A DNA stretch of 64,000 nucleotides from an uncultured Prevotellaceae bacterium (GTDB lineage Bacteria > Bacteroidota > Bacteroidia > Bacteroidales > Muribaculaceae). The DNA lies in contig CAMVAP010000003.1 of assembly GCA_947165485.1 (NCBI GenBank), positions 1 through 64,000 on the forward strand. Reading direction: 5' to 3'. Positions 15,813-23,976 of the stretch are shown piece by piece (within the stretch, counting starts at the first letter, position 1; every line of letters starts with the position of its first letter). The translations under genes and the position numbers were made by a program. The notes below the pieces were generated by a model. That model made no database searches and was not told where the DNA came from. It saw only the letters and a list, made by a program, of their open reading frames with translations.

Positions 15813-16585
15813 TGAAACTGACTACACTGGAAATAGAGTTTCTGGGGACCGGAACATCCACCGGGGTGCCCATGCTGCGATGCAAGTGCCCGGTGTGCCT
15901 GAGTGATGACCCGCGCGACCAGCGATTGCGCACGTCGGCGATTGTGCGTTATCAGGGTGCGAGGCTGCTCATCGACTGTGGACCCGATTTCCGCACCCAG
16001 ATGTTGCGTGCCAGCGATGACAACCTGGATGCCGTGCTGCTCACCCACATCCACTACGACCATGTAGCTGGACTGGATGACCTGCGCGCCTATTGCTTTG
16101 AGCGTCCGTTCCCGATCTACGCTCGTGCCGATGTCCTGGATGACCTGCACAAGCGCATTCCCTATTGTTTTGCCGACAATCCTTACCCGGGGGTGGCGCA
16201 GTTTGAAGAACACGTCATCGGCAACGAGCCGTTTCTGGTCGAGGGTGTGCGGGTAGAACCCATTCCCGTGATGCATTACAGATTGGCTATCTGTGGTTTC
16301 CGCATCGGGCCCCTGGCCTATATTACTGATGCCAAGACCATTGCCGATGATGTGATTGATCGACTCAAGGGTGTGCCGTTGCTGGTCATCAACTCCCTGC
16401 GCAGGGAGGGCGGCCATCTGTCGCACATGTGCCTTGACGAGACGCTTGCTGTGATAGAACGTATCAAGCCTGACCATGCTTATCTCATCCACATGAGCGA
16501 CCGCATGGGATTGCACGCCGATTCGCTTGGCTTTTTGCCACGCAACGTGGAATTGGCTCATGATGGATTGATTGTGAAAGTATAA
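15809..16585 (+). CDS. MBL-fold phosphodiesterase-like hydrolase (PhnP-like)
   Basis: A 258-residue metallo-beta-lactamase-fold enzyme. The N-terminal EFLGTGTSTGVPMLRCKCPV with its Cys pair is typical of the PhnP group (cyclic ribose-phosphate phosphodiesterase). The metal site is THIHYDHVAGLDD, with further ligands in PVMHYR, YITDAKT and the C-terminal HAYLIHMSD. PhnP cleaves 5-phosphoribosyl 1,2-cyclic phosphate, but no phosphonate genes are nearby, so the substrate is likely another cyclic nucleotide or sugar phosphate. The start overlaps the previous stop. Confidence 0.88.
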   Translation: MMKLTTLEIEFLGTGTSTGVPMLRCKCPVCLSDDPRDQRLRTSAIVRYQGARLLIDCGPDFRTQMLRASDDNLDAVLLTHIHYDHVAGLDDLRAYCFERPFPIYARADVLDDLHKRIPYCFADNPYPGVAQFEEHVIGNEPFLVEGVRVEPIPVMHYRLAICGFRIGPLAYITDAKTIADDVIDRLKGVPLLVINSLRREGGHLSHMCLDETLAVIERIKPDHAYLIHMSDRMGLHADSLGFLPRNVELAHDGLIVKV

Positions 16586-16592
16586 TGTGAAT

Positions 16593-17021
16593 ATGAGCGA
16601 GATCAAGATAACAGGAGTTAAGCCCGAGGAGAAATCCTTTGGCCTGCAATTCTTTGAAGGGCGCGTCCAAGCTGGATTTCCCAGCCCGGCCCAGGGGGAG
16701 TATGCCGACACGATCGACTTGAACCGTGCTCTCATCACAAATCCCGCTGCCACCTTCTGTGCCCGCGTGATTGGCAACTCGATGATTGATGCGGGTATCA
16801 ACGAGGGCGACCTGCTCATCATCGACCGCTCGTTAACGCCTCATCACGGCAGCATCGCTGTGTGCTTTATCGACGGCGATTTCACGGTCAAGCGCTTGAG
16901 TATGAGACCCGACGGAATCTTCCTTACTCCTGCCAATGCTGATTTTCCCGAAATCAAGGTCAGTGAGGACAATCACTTTGAGGTGTGGGGTGTGGTTTCG
17001 CACATCATCAAGCGGGTCTAA
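16593..17021 (+). CDS. umuD: UmuD-like S24 autoprotease
   Basis: A 142-residue protein colinear with UmuD, the SOS-induced subunit of DNA polymerase V. It has the self-cleavage site (QAG, Ala27-Gly28), the Ser63-Lys100 dyad (GNSMIDAG, FTVKRL; the 37-residue spacing equals E. coli Ser60-Lys97), and the IDLN and LLIIDRS stretches. No HTH domain is present, so it is not LexA. RecA-stimulated cleavage to UmuD' is expected. No umuC follows: the next gene is a sulfatase-fold protein. A GTG at 16587 is an alternative start. I see no obvious SOS box in the few bases upstream; it is probably cotranscribed with the MBL gene two to seven bases before. Confidence 0.93.
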   Translation: MSEIKITGVKPEEKSFGLQFFEGRVQAGFPSPAQGEYADTIDLNRALITNPAATFCARVIGNSMIDAGINEGDLLIIDRSLTPHHGSIAVCFIDGDFTVKRLSMRPDGIFLTPANADFPEIKVSEDNHFEVWGVVSHIIKRV

Positions 17022-17062
17022 ATGACCTGTTTGTTATTATAAGATTATCAGCTTTATAACAG

Positions 17063-18841
17063 GTGGAGAAGCCTCGTCAACATATCATCGGTCGTTACAG
17101 CACAACTTTTTTTGTGTCGTGTGTGGCTGTTGTTGCTTGGCAGTGTTTTATCGTTGCCCTCGACACGCAATTGGGTGGGGTGGGGCGATGGCTTCACGAG
17201 TGGCATGTGGTTGCCATCTCTATTGCCAATGCGTTGTTGCTGCTTTTCCCTTACTGGATATTGCCTCGCCGATGGCGATGGACTGTGTGGATTCCCTTGA
17301 CACTGCTCACCGTGTGGTGTGTGATGCAGATGTGTTATTGCCGTGCCTATGACGACTTGATGCCGTGGCGCAGCATGACGTTGACAAGCAACGTCAATTC
17401 CACACTCATGGCTAGCACCGTATCGCTGTTGCGATGGCAGGATCTGCTGGTTGTCGTGCCGTTCCTGTCGCTCATGGTGATAGCGGCCCTGGGCAAGCGT
17501 CGTGAGACAAGAGAGCCACGATACAAGCGATTGCTATTCACGTTGATAGCGATTCTGATAACGGGTGCTTGGGGCTATTCGTCGGGTAATGACGGCTTTA
17601 AAAACCGCTTTTTGCACAACTTCAGCAATAGGTCTTATTATGCCCGCAATGGTTTGCTGCCTTATCTAGCTTTTTCATTGCATCATGAGGTGTTTGCCTC
17701 CCACAAGGTCACCGATCAGGAGCGGGCGATGGTTGAGCGCTTTTTGGCCGATGATTGTCCTCATTACACCGATAGCAGTTATTGTCATACTCCAGGCCGC
17801 AATCTGGTACTCTTCATTGTGGAGTCATTGCACACCTGGCCCATCGGCATGGAGGTGGATGGACGGGAGGTGACCCCGGTGATGAATCGTCTGGTGGCGG
17901 GTGACAGAGTTATCTATGCCCCTCACGTCATGTTCCAGACCAGTCATGGCCATTCCAGCGATGCCCATTTCATTTACAATACCGGGTTGCTGCCCTTGCG
18001 CGATGGTGCGGTGGCTGTTAACTGGGGACACAACCCCTATCCGTCACTGGCCGAGGCGTTACATGGCTATGATTGCCGTGAAATCATCTGCACCCCTGGT
18101 GTGAACTGGAACCAGAACGTGACGGCCCGCACCTACGGATTTGACAGCCTTTACACCCGCGACCACCTGATGGCCGATGGTGCGTTTCAACGTCACAACG
18201 GTGTTGACGATGCGGCACTCACCGACTTTGCCGCCCGTTTGATACCGCAATTGAGGCAACCCTTCTTCTTGGAAATGGTGACGATGACGATGCACACGCC
18301 TTATCCGCCCGACAAGGTGCGACACTCCTGGATATTGGATAGCGACACCCTCAATGCCGAAGCCCGCGGCTACCTCAACTGTGTCAATTTGACCGATAGT
18401 TGCATCGGTGCCCTAATCGACAATGTTCATGCGATGGGGTTGGCCCGTAGCACGGTTTTTGCCATCGTCAGCGACCACACCCAGGTTTATTATAACCGCA
18501 TCATCGGGCGCCATGATAGCGTGGCTGAGCCGCGAGACTGGGGCATTCCAATGATTATATCGGGCGTGGATACAACCTTGCGATATGAACCCGTCATCGG
18601 CCAGGTGGATGTGTTCCCCACGTTGCTTGATGTCATGGGAGCCAATGATTACTACTGGAAAGGTCTGGGATACAGCATCCTGCGTTATCCCGTCATGGGA
18701 GCGATTTATCCACGCAACATGTCGGTGACGGGCGACAGCGCCTCGGTGCTCACGCCCCACATGCGGCAGGCATGGGACATCAGCCGCCTCATCATCTACG
18801 GTGGTGGCAAGGATGCGATAACCACATCAACCAAAAACTAA
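17063..18841 (+). CDS. LTA synthase/MdoB-like sulfatase-fold membrane protein
   Basis: A 592-residue protein with five hydrophobic N-terminal segments (up to about residue 175) and a large alkaline-phosphatase-like catalytic domain. Motifs are NLVLFIVESLHTWPIG (metal-binding Glu), TSHGHSSDAHF and IVSDHTQVYYN (metal-binding Asp-His). In LtaS the nucleophile is the Thr of GKTSDSE; here the aligned position is a Ser (about 298) in GHSSDAH. Such enzymes transfer phosphoglycerol or phosphoethanolamine to lipid or glycan at the outer face of the inner membrane. The start is GTG, since the next Met would remove membrane segments. Heptamer repeats follow the stop. Confidence 0.83.
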   Translation: MEKPRQHIIGRYSTTFFVSCVAVVAWQCFIVALDTQLGGVGRWLHEWHVVAISIANALLLLFPYWILPRRWRWTVWIPLTLLTVWCVMQMCYCRAYDDLMPWRSMTLTSNVNSTLMASTVSLLRWQDLLVVVPFLSLMVIAALGKRRETREPRYKRLLFTLIAILITGAWGYSSGNDGFKNRFLHNFSNRSYYARNGLLPYLAFSLHHEVFASHKVTDQERAMVERFLADDCPHYTDSSYCHTPGRNLVLFIVESLHTWPIGMEVDGREVTPVMNRLVAGDRVIYAPHVMFQTSHGHSSDAHFIYNTGLLPLRDGAVAVNWGHNPYPSLAEALHGYDCREIICTPGVNWNQNVTARTYGFDSLYTRDHLMADGAFQRHNGVDDAALTDFAARLIPQLRQPFFLEMVTMTMHTPYPPDKVRHSWILDSDTLNAEARGYLNCVNLTDSCIGALIDNVHAMGLARSTVFAIVSDHTQVYYNRIIGRHDSVAEPRDWGIPMIISGVDTTLRYEPVIGQVDVFPTLLDVMGANDYYWKGLGYSILRYPVMGAIYPRNMSVTGDSASVLTPHMRQAWDISRLIIYGGGKDAITTSTKN

Positions 18842-18886
18842 AAACTAACAACTAACAACTAACAACTAACAACTAACAACTAAAAC
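18838..18886. repeat. Heptamer tandem repeat array
   Basis: AACTAAC-type units (with AAACTAA variants at the left end) fill the whole gap between the sulfatase-fold gene stop and the hemerythrin gene start at 18893. Confidence 0.85.
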
Positions 18887-18892
18887 TACTAT

Positions 18893-19588
18893 ATGAAATC
18901 ACGACTATTTTCAAGTGAAGCCCGATTGAGCGACCTGATAACAGCCCATCCCAGCTTACTCACCCTGTTGACCAGGCTGGGCATACCATTGGGATTTGGT
19001 GACCGCTTGATAGCCGATGTGTGCCAGGAGAGTGGCGTTGACACGGCCTTCTTCCTGCTCATCTGCAATGTCTATACGTTCAACAACTATGTCCCCTCGA
19101 CGGTAACGATTCTCGGGACCGATATGTCTGGCCTGGTGCCTTATCTGGAGAAGTCCCACAAGTATTACGTGGATAAACGCTTGCCACACATCGAGCTACA
19201 CCTGGATGCTATTGCCCAGAAGTTGGATAACCGCATCGGAAAGGTGCTGACCAGCTTTTTCGGGATTTATAAGAAGGAGGTGGAAGCCCACTTCTTGCAC
19301 GAGGAGAAGGAGGTCTTTCCCCACATCGCTGGGCTCATGGCCGGGAAGCGGGATACAAGCTACATGATTGGAGAGTTTATTCACACCCACAGTGACATCG
19401 AGGGCAAACTGGACGACCTGTTGAACATCGTGTTCAAGTATCTGCCGCCCGAGGTCGATGATGATAATGTGCTTGACGTGGTCTATGACATTCTCATGCT
19501 GAGCGAGGACCTCAAGAAGCACACCTTTATTGAGGAGAAGATTATGGTTCCACTGGTGAAACACCTTGAAAACGCCATACTGAAATGA
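18893..19588 (+). CDS. Hemerythrin-domain protein
   Basis: A 231-residue protein. The N-terminal part (1-75; SDLITAHPSLLTLLTRLGIP, with GFGD and a helical segment) resembles the DUF1858/ScdA-N type domain. Residues 90-230 form a hemerythrin four-helix bundle with diiron ligands in HIELHL, HFLHEEKEVFPHI, HTHSD and HTFIEEKIM. Related RIC proteins repair nitrosated or oxidised Fe-S centres or sense oxygen/NO. Its stop overlaps the start of a LuxR-type regulator (ATGA), so the two are translationally coupled and likely form a sensor-regulator pair for redox or gaseous signals (inference). Confidence 0.87.
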   Translation: MKSRLFSSEARLSDLITAHPSLLTLLTRLGIPLGFGDRLIADVCQESGVDTAFFLLICNVYTFNNYVPSTVTILGTDMSGLVPYLEKSHKYYVDKRLPHIELHLDAIAQKLDNRIGKVLTSFFGIYKKEVEAHFLHEEKEVFPHIAGLMAGKRDTSYMIGEFIHTHSDIEGKLDDLLNIVFKYLPPEVDDDNVLDVVYDILMLSEDLKKHTFIEEKIMVPLVKHLENAILK

Positions 19589-20154
19589 AACAGCGATTGT
19601 TGATTGTGGAACCGTCGGAGGTGATTGTCGAGGGACTGAAGGCAATCCTTGAGGGGCAAGTGCGCTTTAAACTGCTTGAGCCTGAAATGAACGTCGATCG
19701 ACTCATGGAACGCATCGTGGCCACACACCCCGATATTGTGCTCATCAATCCCACGTTGGTCAATCAGGTCTCCAAGTTGCGTGACAATAATTCAATGGCT
19801 GTAGTGGCGTTAGTCTATCAGTATGTCGAGCGGGAGACTCTCAAGAACTATGATGCGGTGGTGGATGTCCGCGACAGCCGTCCGGTCATCATCGATACAT
19901 TGTCTCAGGCTTCTCCTGGTGAGTCTCAGATGTTGAGCAGTAACTATGAACTCACCAAGCGTGAAACCGCCGTTCTGGTTCAATTGGCTCAGGGCAAGAC
20001 CAACAAGGAAATCGCCGATGCCCTCAGTGTCAGTGTCCACACGGTCATTTCACACCGCAAGAACATCACCCACAAGACGGGCATCAAGAGCGTGGCGGGC
20101 CTCACGGTCTATGCTATGCTCAACAACCTCATTGACGAGAGCTCCCTGTTATAA
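19585..20154 (+). CDS. LuxR-family response-regulator-like transcription factor
   Basis: A 189-residue protein. Residues 1-110 follow a receiver fold (MKQRLLIVEPSEVIVEGLKA), but the phosphorylation-site strand reads HPDIVLINPTLVN: the usual Asp is Asn and the acidic pair at the start is reduced, so phosphorylation is doubtful. Residues 125-189 are a GerE/LuxR HTH (ELTKRETAVLVQLAQGKTNK with the recognition helix at SVHTVISHRKNI). It is coupled to the hemerythrin gene, and I infer control by that partner rather than by a histidine kinase. Confidence 0.88.
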   Translation: MKQRLLIVEPSEVIVEGLKAILEGQVRFKLLEPEMNVDRLMERIVATHPDIVLINPTLVNQVSKLRDNNSMAVVALVYQYVERETLKNYDAVVDVRDSRPVIIDTLSQASPGESQMLSSNYELTKRETAVLVQLAQGKTNKEIADALSVSVHTVISHRKNITHKTGIKSVAGLTVYAMLNNLIDESSLL

Positions 20155-20211
20155 ATCAGTGAGCGAGTGATACACTTGCGTAGCATAAATTATAAAAAAC
20201 ACCCACTCGAT

Positions 20212-20242
20212 TTTGTATTGCCCTCAATTTGCAGTACTTTTG
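20212..20242 (+). promoter_or_regulatory. Promoter of mlaE
   Basis: TTTG (20212-20215), exactly 19 bases, TACTTTTG (20235-20242). The predicted start is near 20248, leaving a 24-base leader before the mlaE ATG. Confidence 0.8.
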
Positions 20243-20271
20243 CAGGTTGAAACAAAAAAATAAGTGACGAT

Positions 20272-21018
20272 ATGTTGTTGATAAAAATGCTCGATAAGTT
20301 TGGAGAGTACTGCATGTTCATGTGGCGCGTCATCGCTATACCCGACAAGTGTAAAGTGTTCTTCAAGCGTTATCTCAACGAGATTTATAAACTTGGTATC
20401 GATTCCATACCATTGATTATCATCGTGTCGCTGTTCATCGGCTCACTGTGTACCATATTGATTAAACTCAACATCTCCAATCCCCTGCTGCCGCGTTACA
20501 CGGTGGGATTGACTACTCGAGAGATTATCCTGCTGGAATTTTCCTCCACCATCCTGTGCCTGATCCTGTCAGGAAAAATCGGTTCCAATATCGCGAGCGA
20601 GATCGGTACCATGAGGGCCACCGAGCAGATCGATGCGCTCGACATCATGGGCATCAACAGTGCCAACTTCCTGGCTGCGCCCAAGATTCTGGCGCTGATC
20701 ACAATCCTTCCTTTCCTTGTGGTGATCTGTATGGCTACCAGCTTGTTTGGCGGATGGCTCATCTGTATCGTCACGGGAATAGTGGAACCTGATACCTTCT
20801 TGTTCGGTATTCAGTCATTGTTCATCGAGTGGTACGTTTGGTTTGCGTTGATCAAGTCTCTGTTTTTTGCCTTCATCATGTCCACCATCGCTTGCTATTA
20901 CGGCTATACGGTACAGGGTGGCTCGGTTGAGGTGGGACAGGCCAGTACCGACACTGTGGTGATGAGCAACATCATGATTCTCGTCGCCGATGTCATATTA
21001 ACCTTGTTGTTATTGTAA
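20272..21018 (+). CDS. mlaE: MlaE-type lipid-transport ABC permease
   Basis: A 248-residue permease of the MlaE/TrbE family with five to six membrane helices (about 50-72, 88-105, 145-180, 195-220, 228-247). The family signature is visible: EFSSTILCLILSGKIGSNIA, then EIGTMRATEQIDALDIMGIN, then FLAAPKILALI. The Mla system moves phospholipids between inner and outer membranes to keep outer-membrane asymmetry. It is followed by the matching ATPase. No MCE-domain (MlaD) gene is in the neighbourhood, though one must exist elsewhere if the system is complete. Confidence 0.93.
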   Translation: MLLIKMLDKFGEYCMFMWRVIAIPDKCKVFFKRYLNEIYKLGIDSIPLIIIVSLFIGSLCTILIKLNISNPLLPRYTVGLTTREIILLEFSSTILCLILSGKIGSNIASEIGTMRATEQIDALDIMGINSANFLAAPKILALITILPFLVVICMATSLFGGWLICIVTGIVEPDTFLFGIQSLFIEWYVWFALIKSLFFAFIMSTIACYYGYTVQGGSVEVGQASTDTVVMSNIMILVADVILTLLLL

Positions 21019-21029
21019 AGTTAGGATGC

Positions 21030-21060
21030 AAACCAACAACTGAAAACTGACAACTGAAAA
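21030..21060. repeat. Short ACAACTGAAA-type tandem repeat before mlaF
   Basis: ACAACTGAAAACTGACAACT and continuing GAAAA, units of 7-8 bp, occupy the 42-base gap between mlaE and mlaF directly up to the mlaF ATG. Confidence 0.65.
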
Positions 21061-21864
21061 ATGATCGAAGTTAAACATATTTCCAAGTCGTTCAAGGAAG
21101 ATAGCGGAGTGCGTCAGGTCCTGTTTGATGTGAGTTGCAAGCTGTATGATGGCAAGACCAACCTCATTATCGGTCAGTCGGGTTCGGGTAAGACGGTGCT
21201 GATCAAGAACATCGTTGGCCTGTTTAACCCCGATGAGGGCGAAATTCTCTATGACGGACGAGACATCACACGCATGGACCGCAAGCAACGCAAGGAACTG
21301 CGCAAGGAAATCGGTATGCTCTTCCAGGGCTCGGCTCTGTTCGACAGCGAGACGGTAATGGGCAATGTCATGTTCCCGCTGGTGATGTTTGGCAAGATGT
21401 CTGCCGGCGAGATAAGGGACCGTGCCCAGTTCTGCATCGACCGTGTGAACCTCACGGGCAGCGAGAACAAGTATCCCAGCGAGTTGTCAGGCGGTATGCA
21501 AAAACGTTGCGCCATCGCGCGTGCCATCGCGCTGAACCCCAAGTACCTCTTCTGTGACGAGCCCAACTCGGGTCTGGACCCCAAGACGTCGATTGTCATC
21601 GACGAGCTCTTGAGCGACATCACCCATGAGTTTGGCATCACGACCATCATCAACACCCACGACATGAACTCGGTGATGGGCATCGGCGAGAACATCGTCT
21701 TCATCAACAAGGGACACGTGGGCTGGATAGGCAACAAGGAGGAGATTTATAGCGTGGATAATGATGACCTGAACAATTTTGTCTATGCCACCGACCTGTT
21801 CCGTGACGTGCGCAAGTACCGCCGCGAACACGGCTATACGCCCACTACAAGAAAAAAGGAATAA
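21061..21864 (+). CDS. mlaF: MlaF-type ABC transporter ATPase
   Basis: A 267-residue ATPase: Walker A GQSGSGKT (38-45), Q-loop LFQGSALFDSETV, signature LSGGMQKR, Walker B YLFCDEPNSGLDP and H-loop TTIINTHDM. The SGGMQKR signature and the GLDP sequence are typical of MlaF/Ttg2A. It energises lipid movement by MlaE. The C-terminal extension (RKYRREHGYTPTTRKKE) is basic. Confidence 0.94.
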   Translation: MIEVKHISKSFKEDSGVRQVLFDVSCKLYDGKTNLIIGQSGSGKTVLIKNIVGLFNPDEGEILYDGRDITRMDRKQRKELRKEIGMLFQGSALFDSETVMGNVMFPLVMFGKMSAGEIRDRAQFCIDRVNLTGSENKYPSELSGGMQKRCAIARAIALNPKYLFCDEPNSGLDPKTSIVIDELLSDITHEFGITTIINTHDMNSVMGIGENIVFINKGHVGWIGNKEEIYSVDNDDLNNFVYATDLFRDVRKYRREHGYTPTTRKKE

Positions 21865-21865
21865 C

Positions 21866-21921
21866 ATCCGTTCCATCCGTCATATCCGTTCCATCCGTTA
21901 AATCCGTTCCATCCGTTAAAA
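21866..21921. repeat. ATCCGTTCC tandem repeats before the HD gene
   Basis: Six ATCCGT-bearing units (CATCCGTTCCATCCGT followed by CATATCCGTTCCATCCGT and so on) fill the gap between mlaF and the HD-domain gene up to the ATG. This is a different repeat unit from the AACTAAC arrays. Confidence 0.8.
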
Positions 21922-22554
21922 ATGAAAACCAGCGATAAGAATTGTAAAGAAGAAATCCTCGAGTTACTGCGCTCCACAGGGCGTGAGGGCATCGAGGATG
22001 TGATTGGTGATCTGGAAGCGTGGGGCTTCTTCACGGCACCGGCTTCGGCAGGACATCATCTCAACACCGAGGGCGGCTTGGCACTGCATTCGCTCAATAC
22101 CTGCAAGGCGGCGCTTGCCGTGTGGGAATCCATGAAAACCCTGGAACCCAGCTTGGAGCACGAGGTGAAGCGCGACAGCATCATCCTGGCCAGCCTGTTG
22201 CACGACGTGTGCAAGTGTGACATCTACAAGCGCACGGTCAAGAAACGCAAGAACGCGCTGGGTATCTGGGAAGATGCCGAGGGCTACAAGATCACCTACA
22301 AGAATTTCCCGATGGGCCACGGCGAGAAGTCGCTCACGCTGCTGCTGTGCAGCGGCCTGCCCCTCAATGACGACGAGATGCTGGCCATACGCTGGCACAT
22401 GGGCGCCTGGGGTGTGAACCAGAACAGTTATGAGGACGTGCGCAGCTATGACGCGGCACGCAAACTCTATCCCCTGGTGACCATCATCCAGACTGCCGAC
22501 GGCCTGGCCGCCAGCATCATGGAACGCACCGGCGAGGAAATCGACGAGCTATGA
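21922..22554 (+). CDS. HD-domain phosphohydrolase-like protein
   Basis: A 210-residue protein with an HD-type metal site: His in LALHSLNTC, the HD pair in ASLLHDVCKCD (about 94-95), His in MGHGEKS and Asp in IIQTADGLAASI. The family hydrolyses phosphate esters of nucleotides or RNA; this subgroup is common and unassigned in Bacteroidales. The stop overlaps the ATG of a glutamine amidotransferase gene, suggesting that the two are coupled. Confidence 0.8.
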   Translation: MKTSDKNCKEEILELLRSTGREGIEDVIGDLEAWGFFTAPASAGHHLNTEGGLALHSLNTCKAALAVWESMKTLEPSLEHEVKRDSIILASLLHDVCKCDIYKRTVKKRKNALGIWEDAEGYKITYKNFPMGHGEKSLTLLLCSGLPLNDDEMLAIRWHMGAWGVNQNSYEDVRSYDAARKLYPLVTIIQTADGLAASIMERTGEEIDEL

Positions 22555-23270
22555 CACCTCGCTGCATCAACATTCTGCTGTGTGACACCTTCCCTGGACG
22601 GTTGCCCGATTTTATCCCCAACTACGAGTCGCTGTTCATGGACCTGTTTGCTTCGATAGGTGTCGAGGCATCTTATAAGATCTACCAGACGTGGCAGGGA
22701 GAGTTGCCGGCCACAATCAATACTGACGAGATCTACCTGGTGCCTGGCAGCCTGGATTCGGCCTACGATGACAAGCCGTGGATCCTGTCGCTGGTGCAAT
22801 GGATTCGGCAGGCCTACAGCGGTGGTGCCAGACTGATGGGCGTGTGCTTTGGCCATCAGGTGATTGCGCGTGCGCTGGACGGCGAAGTCAAGAAGTATGA
22901 TGGCGGCTTCGGTGCTGGCATCCGTGCATCGAGTGTGGTCGATGAGAAGATGAAAAACTATTTCCCCGAGGGCCAGATGCGCTTGCTCTACAGTCACCAT
23001 GACCAGGTGACGGCCTTGCCGCCCCAAGCCGTGCTGTGCGCCACCAGCGACTTCTGCCGCAACGAGTCCTACAGGATAGGTAATCAAGTGGTTACCTTCC
23101 AGGGCCATCCCGAGTTCACGGTAGCCTACAGCCGCCATCTGCTCACCAACTGCAGTGATGACATCGACCAGACCGTCAGGCTCAAGGCATTGCGCAGCCT
23201 CGACGAGATGACGCCCATGGGGCAGTCGGTGGCACGTTATGCCCTCGACCTGCTGAATGAATGTCGATAA
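22551..23270 (+). CDS. Class I glutamine amidotransferase-like protein
   Basis: A 239-residue stand-alone GATase1 domain: oxyanion strand, nucleophile Cys99 in MGVCFGHQVIA, and His at about 186 in FQGHPEF followed by a Glu further on. It is closest in layout to the GMP-synthase-like stand-alone GATases sometimes annotated as gamma-glutamyl hydrolases of conjugates. No synthetase partner gene is next to it. A structured region follows the stop. Confidence 0.83.
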   Translation: MTPRCINILLCDTFPGRLPDFIPNYESLFMDLFASIGVEASYKIYQTWQGELPATINTDEIYLVPGSLDSAYDDKPWILSLVQWIRQAYSGGARLMGVCFGHQVIARALDGEVKKYDGGFGAGIRASSVVDEKMKNYFPEGQMRLLYSHHDQVTALPPQAVLCATSDFCRNESYRIGNQVVTFQGHPEFTVAYSRHLLTNCSDDIDQTVRLKALRSLDEMTPMGQSVARYALDLLNECR

Positions 23271-23307
23271 TCTTTGAGAATGATAAAGCAGTTGGCGCAT
23301 CATTGGT

Positions 23308-23382
23308 TTTAATGCTAATTTCACTATTGAAATATTGAATAATTTTCGTGAAATTCGCTTCATTAGCGAGATTCGCATTAAA
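23308..23382 (+). other. Nested inverted repeats downstream of the GATase gene
   Basis: TTTAATGC (from 23308) pairs with GCATTAAA (to 23382). Inside it AATTTCAC (23317-23324) pairs with GTGAAATT (23348-23355), and CGCT/AGCG makes a third stem. GC near the first stem can also pair with the second, so two folds compete. It may be a terminator or a structured RNA in the 231-base gap before queF. No known riboswitch pattern (including preQ1) is recognised. Confidence 0.35.
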
Positions 23383-23466
23383 GAAATCTGACAGGGTCAA
23401 CTGCTATATCGTTTCAATTGCATGTGTAAATCAAGGAACAGAAATCTATCTCTAAAAACTTTTTTG

Positions 23467-23474
23467 TACCTTTG
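23467..23474 (+). promoter_or_regulatory. -7 element (TACCTTTG) for queF-queC
   Basis: TACCTTTG, a full TAnnTTTG match, lies 28 bases before the queF ATG. No TTTG box at 19 bases is seen upstream. Confidence 0.55.
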
Positions 23475-23501
23475 CAGTCCGAAAATAAATACAATAGCAA
23501 T

Positions 23502-23972
23502 ATGTCAAGAAACGATAAAGAACTGGAGGGCGTGACGCTGCTGGGCAACCAGGGCACGACCTATGAGTTTGACTACCGTCCCGATGTGCTCGAGACCTTC
23601 GAGAACAAGCACCCCGAGAACGACTATGTGGTGACGCTCGATTGCCCCGAGTTCACCTCGTTGTGCCCCAAGACGGGCCAACCCGACTTCGGTCGCATCA
23701 TCATCAATTACATCCCGCGCGTGCGCATGGTCGAGAGCAAGTCATTGAAGCTGTACCTGTTCAGCTTCCGCAACCACGGCGACTTCCACGAGGATTGCGT
23801 CAACATCATCATGAAGGACCTGGTCAAGTTGATGGATCCCAAGTACCTGGAGGTCATCGGCCTGTTCAACCCGCGTGGCGGCATCAGCATCAAGCCGTTT
23901 GCCAACTATGGCGACAGCGAGCACCAGGACATGGTGCGCCAGCGCCTCATCAGCAACTTCCATAACGATTGA
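23502..23972 (+). CDS. queF: NADPH-dependent 7-cyano-7-deazaguanine reductase (QueF)
   Basis: A 156-residue short-form QueF, which reduces preQ0 to preQ1 in queosine synthesis. It shows Cys55 (forms the thioimide) in [14 protein letters not shown] with Asp62, the family's [20 protein letters not shown] motif for NADPH binding, and the C-terminal [13 protein letters not shown] use ATG 23502; a TTG at 23472 would start at the promoter element. queC follows after four bases. Confidence 0.96.
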   Translation: MSRNDKELEGVTLLGNQGTTYEFDYRPDVLETFENKHPENDYVVTLDCPEFTSLCPKTGQPDFGRIIINYIPRVRMVESKSLKLYLFSFRNHGDFHEDCVNIIMKDLVKLMDPKYLEVIGLFNPRGGISIKPFANYGDSEHQDMVRQRLISNFHND

Positions 23973-23976
23973 TCAC

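Noticed and set aside
23271-23501. preQ1 riboswitch before queF
   Set aside because: Neither the compact class I pseudoknot pattern nor class II features are recognisable, and the -7 promoter box lies only 28 bases before the ATG, leaving too short a leader.
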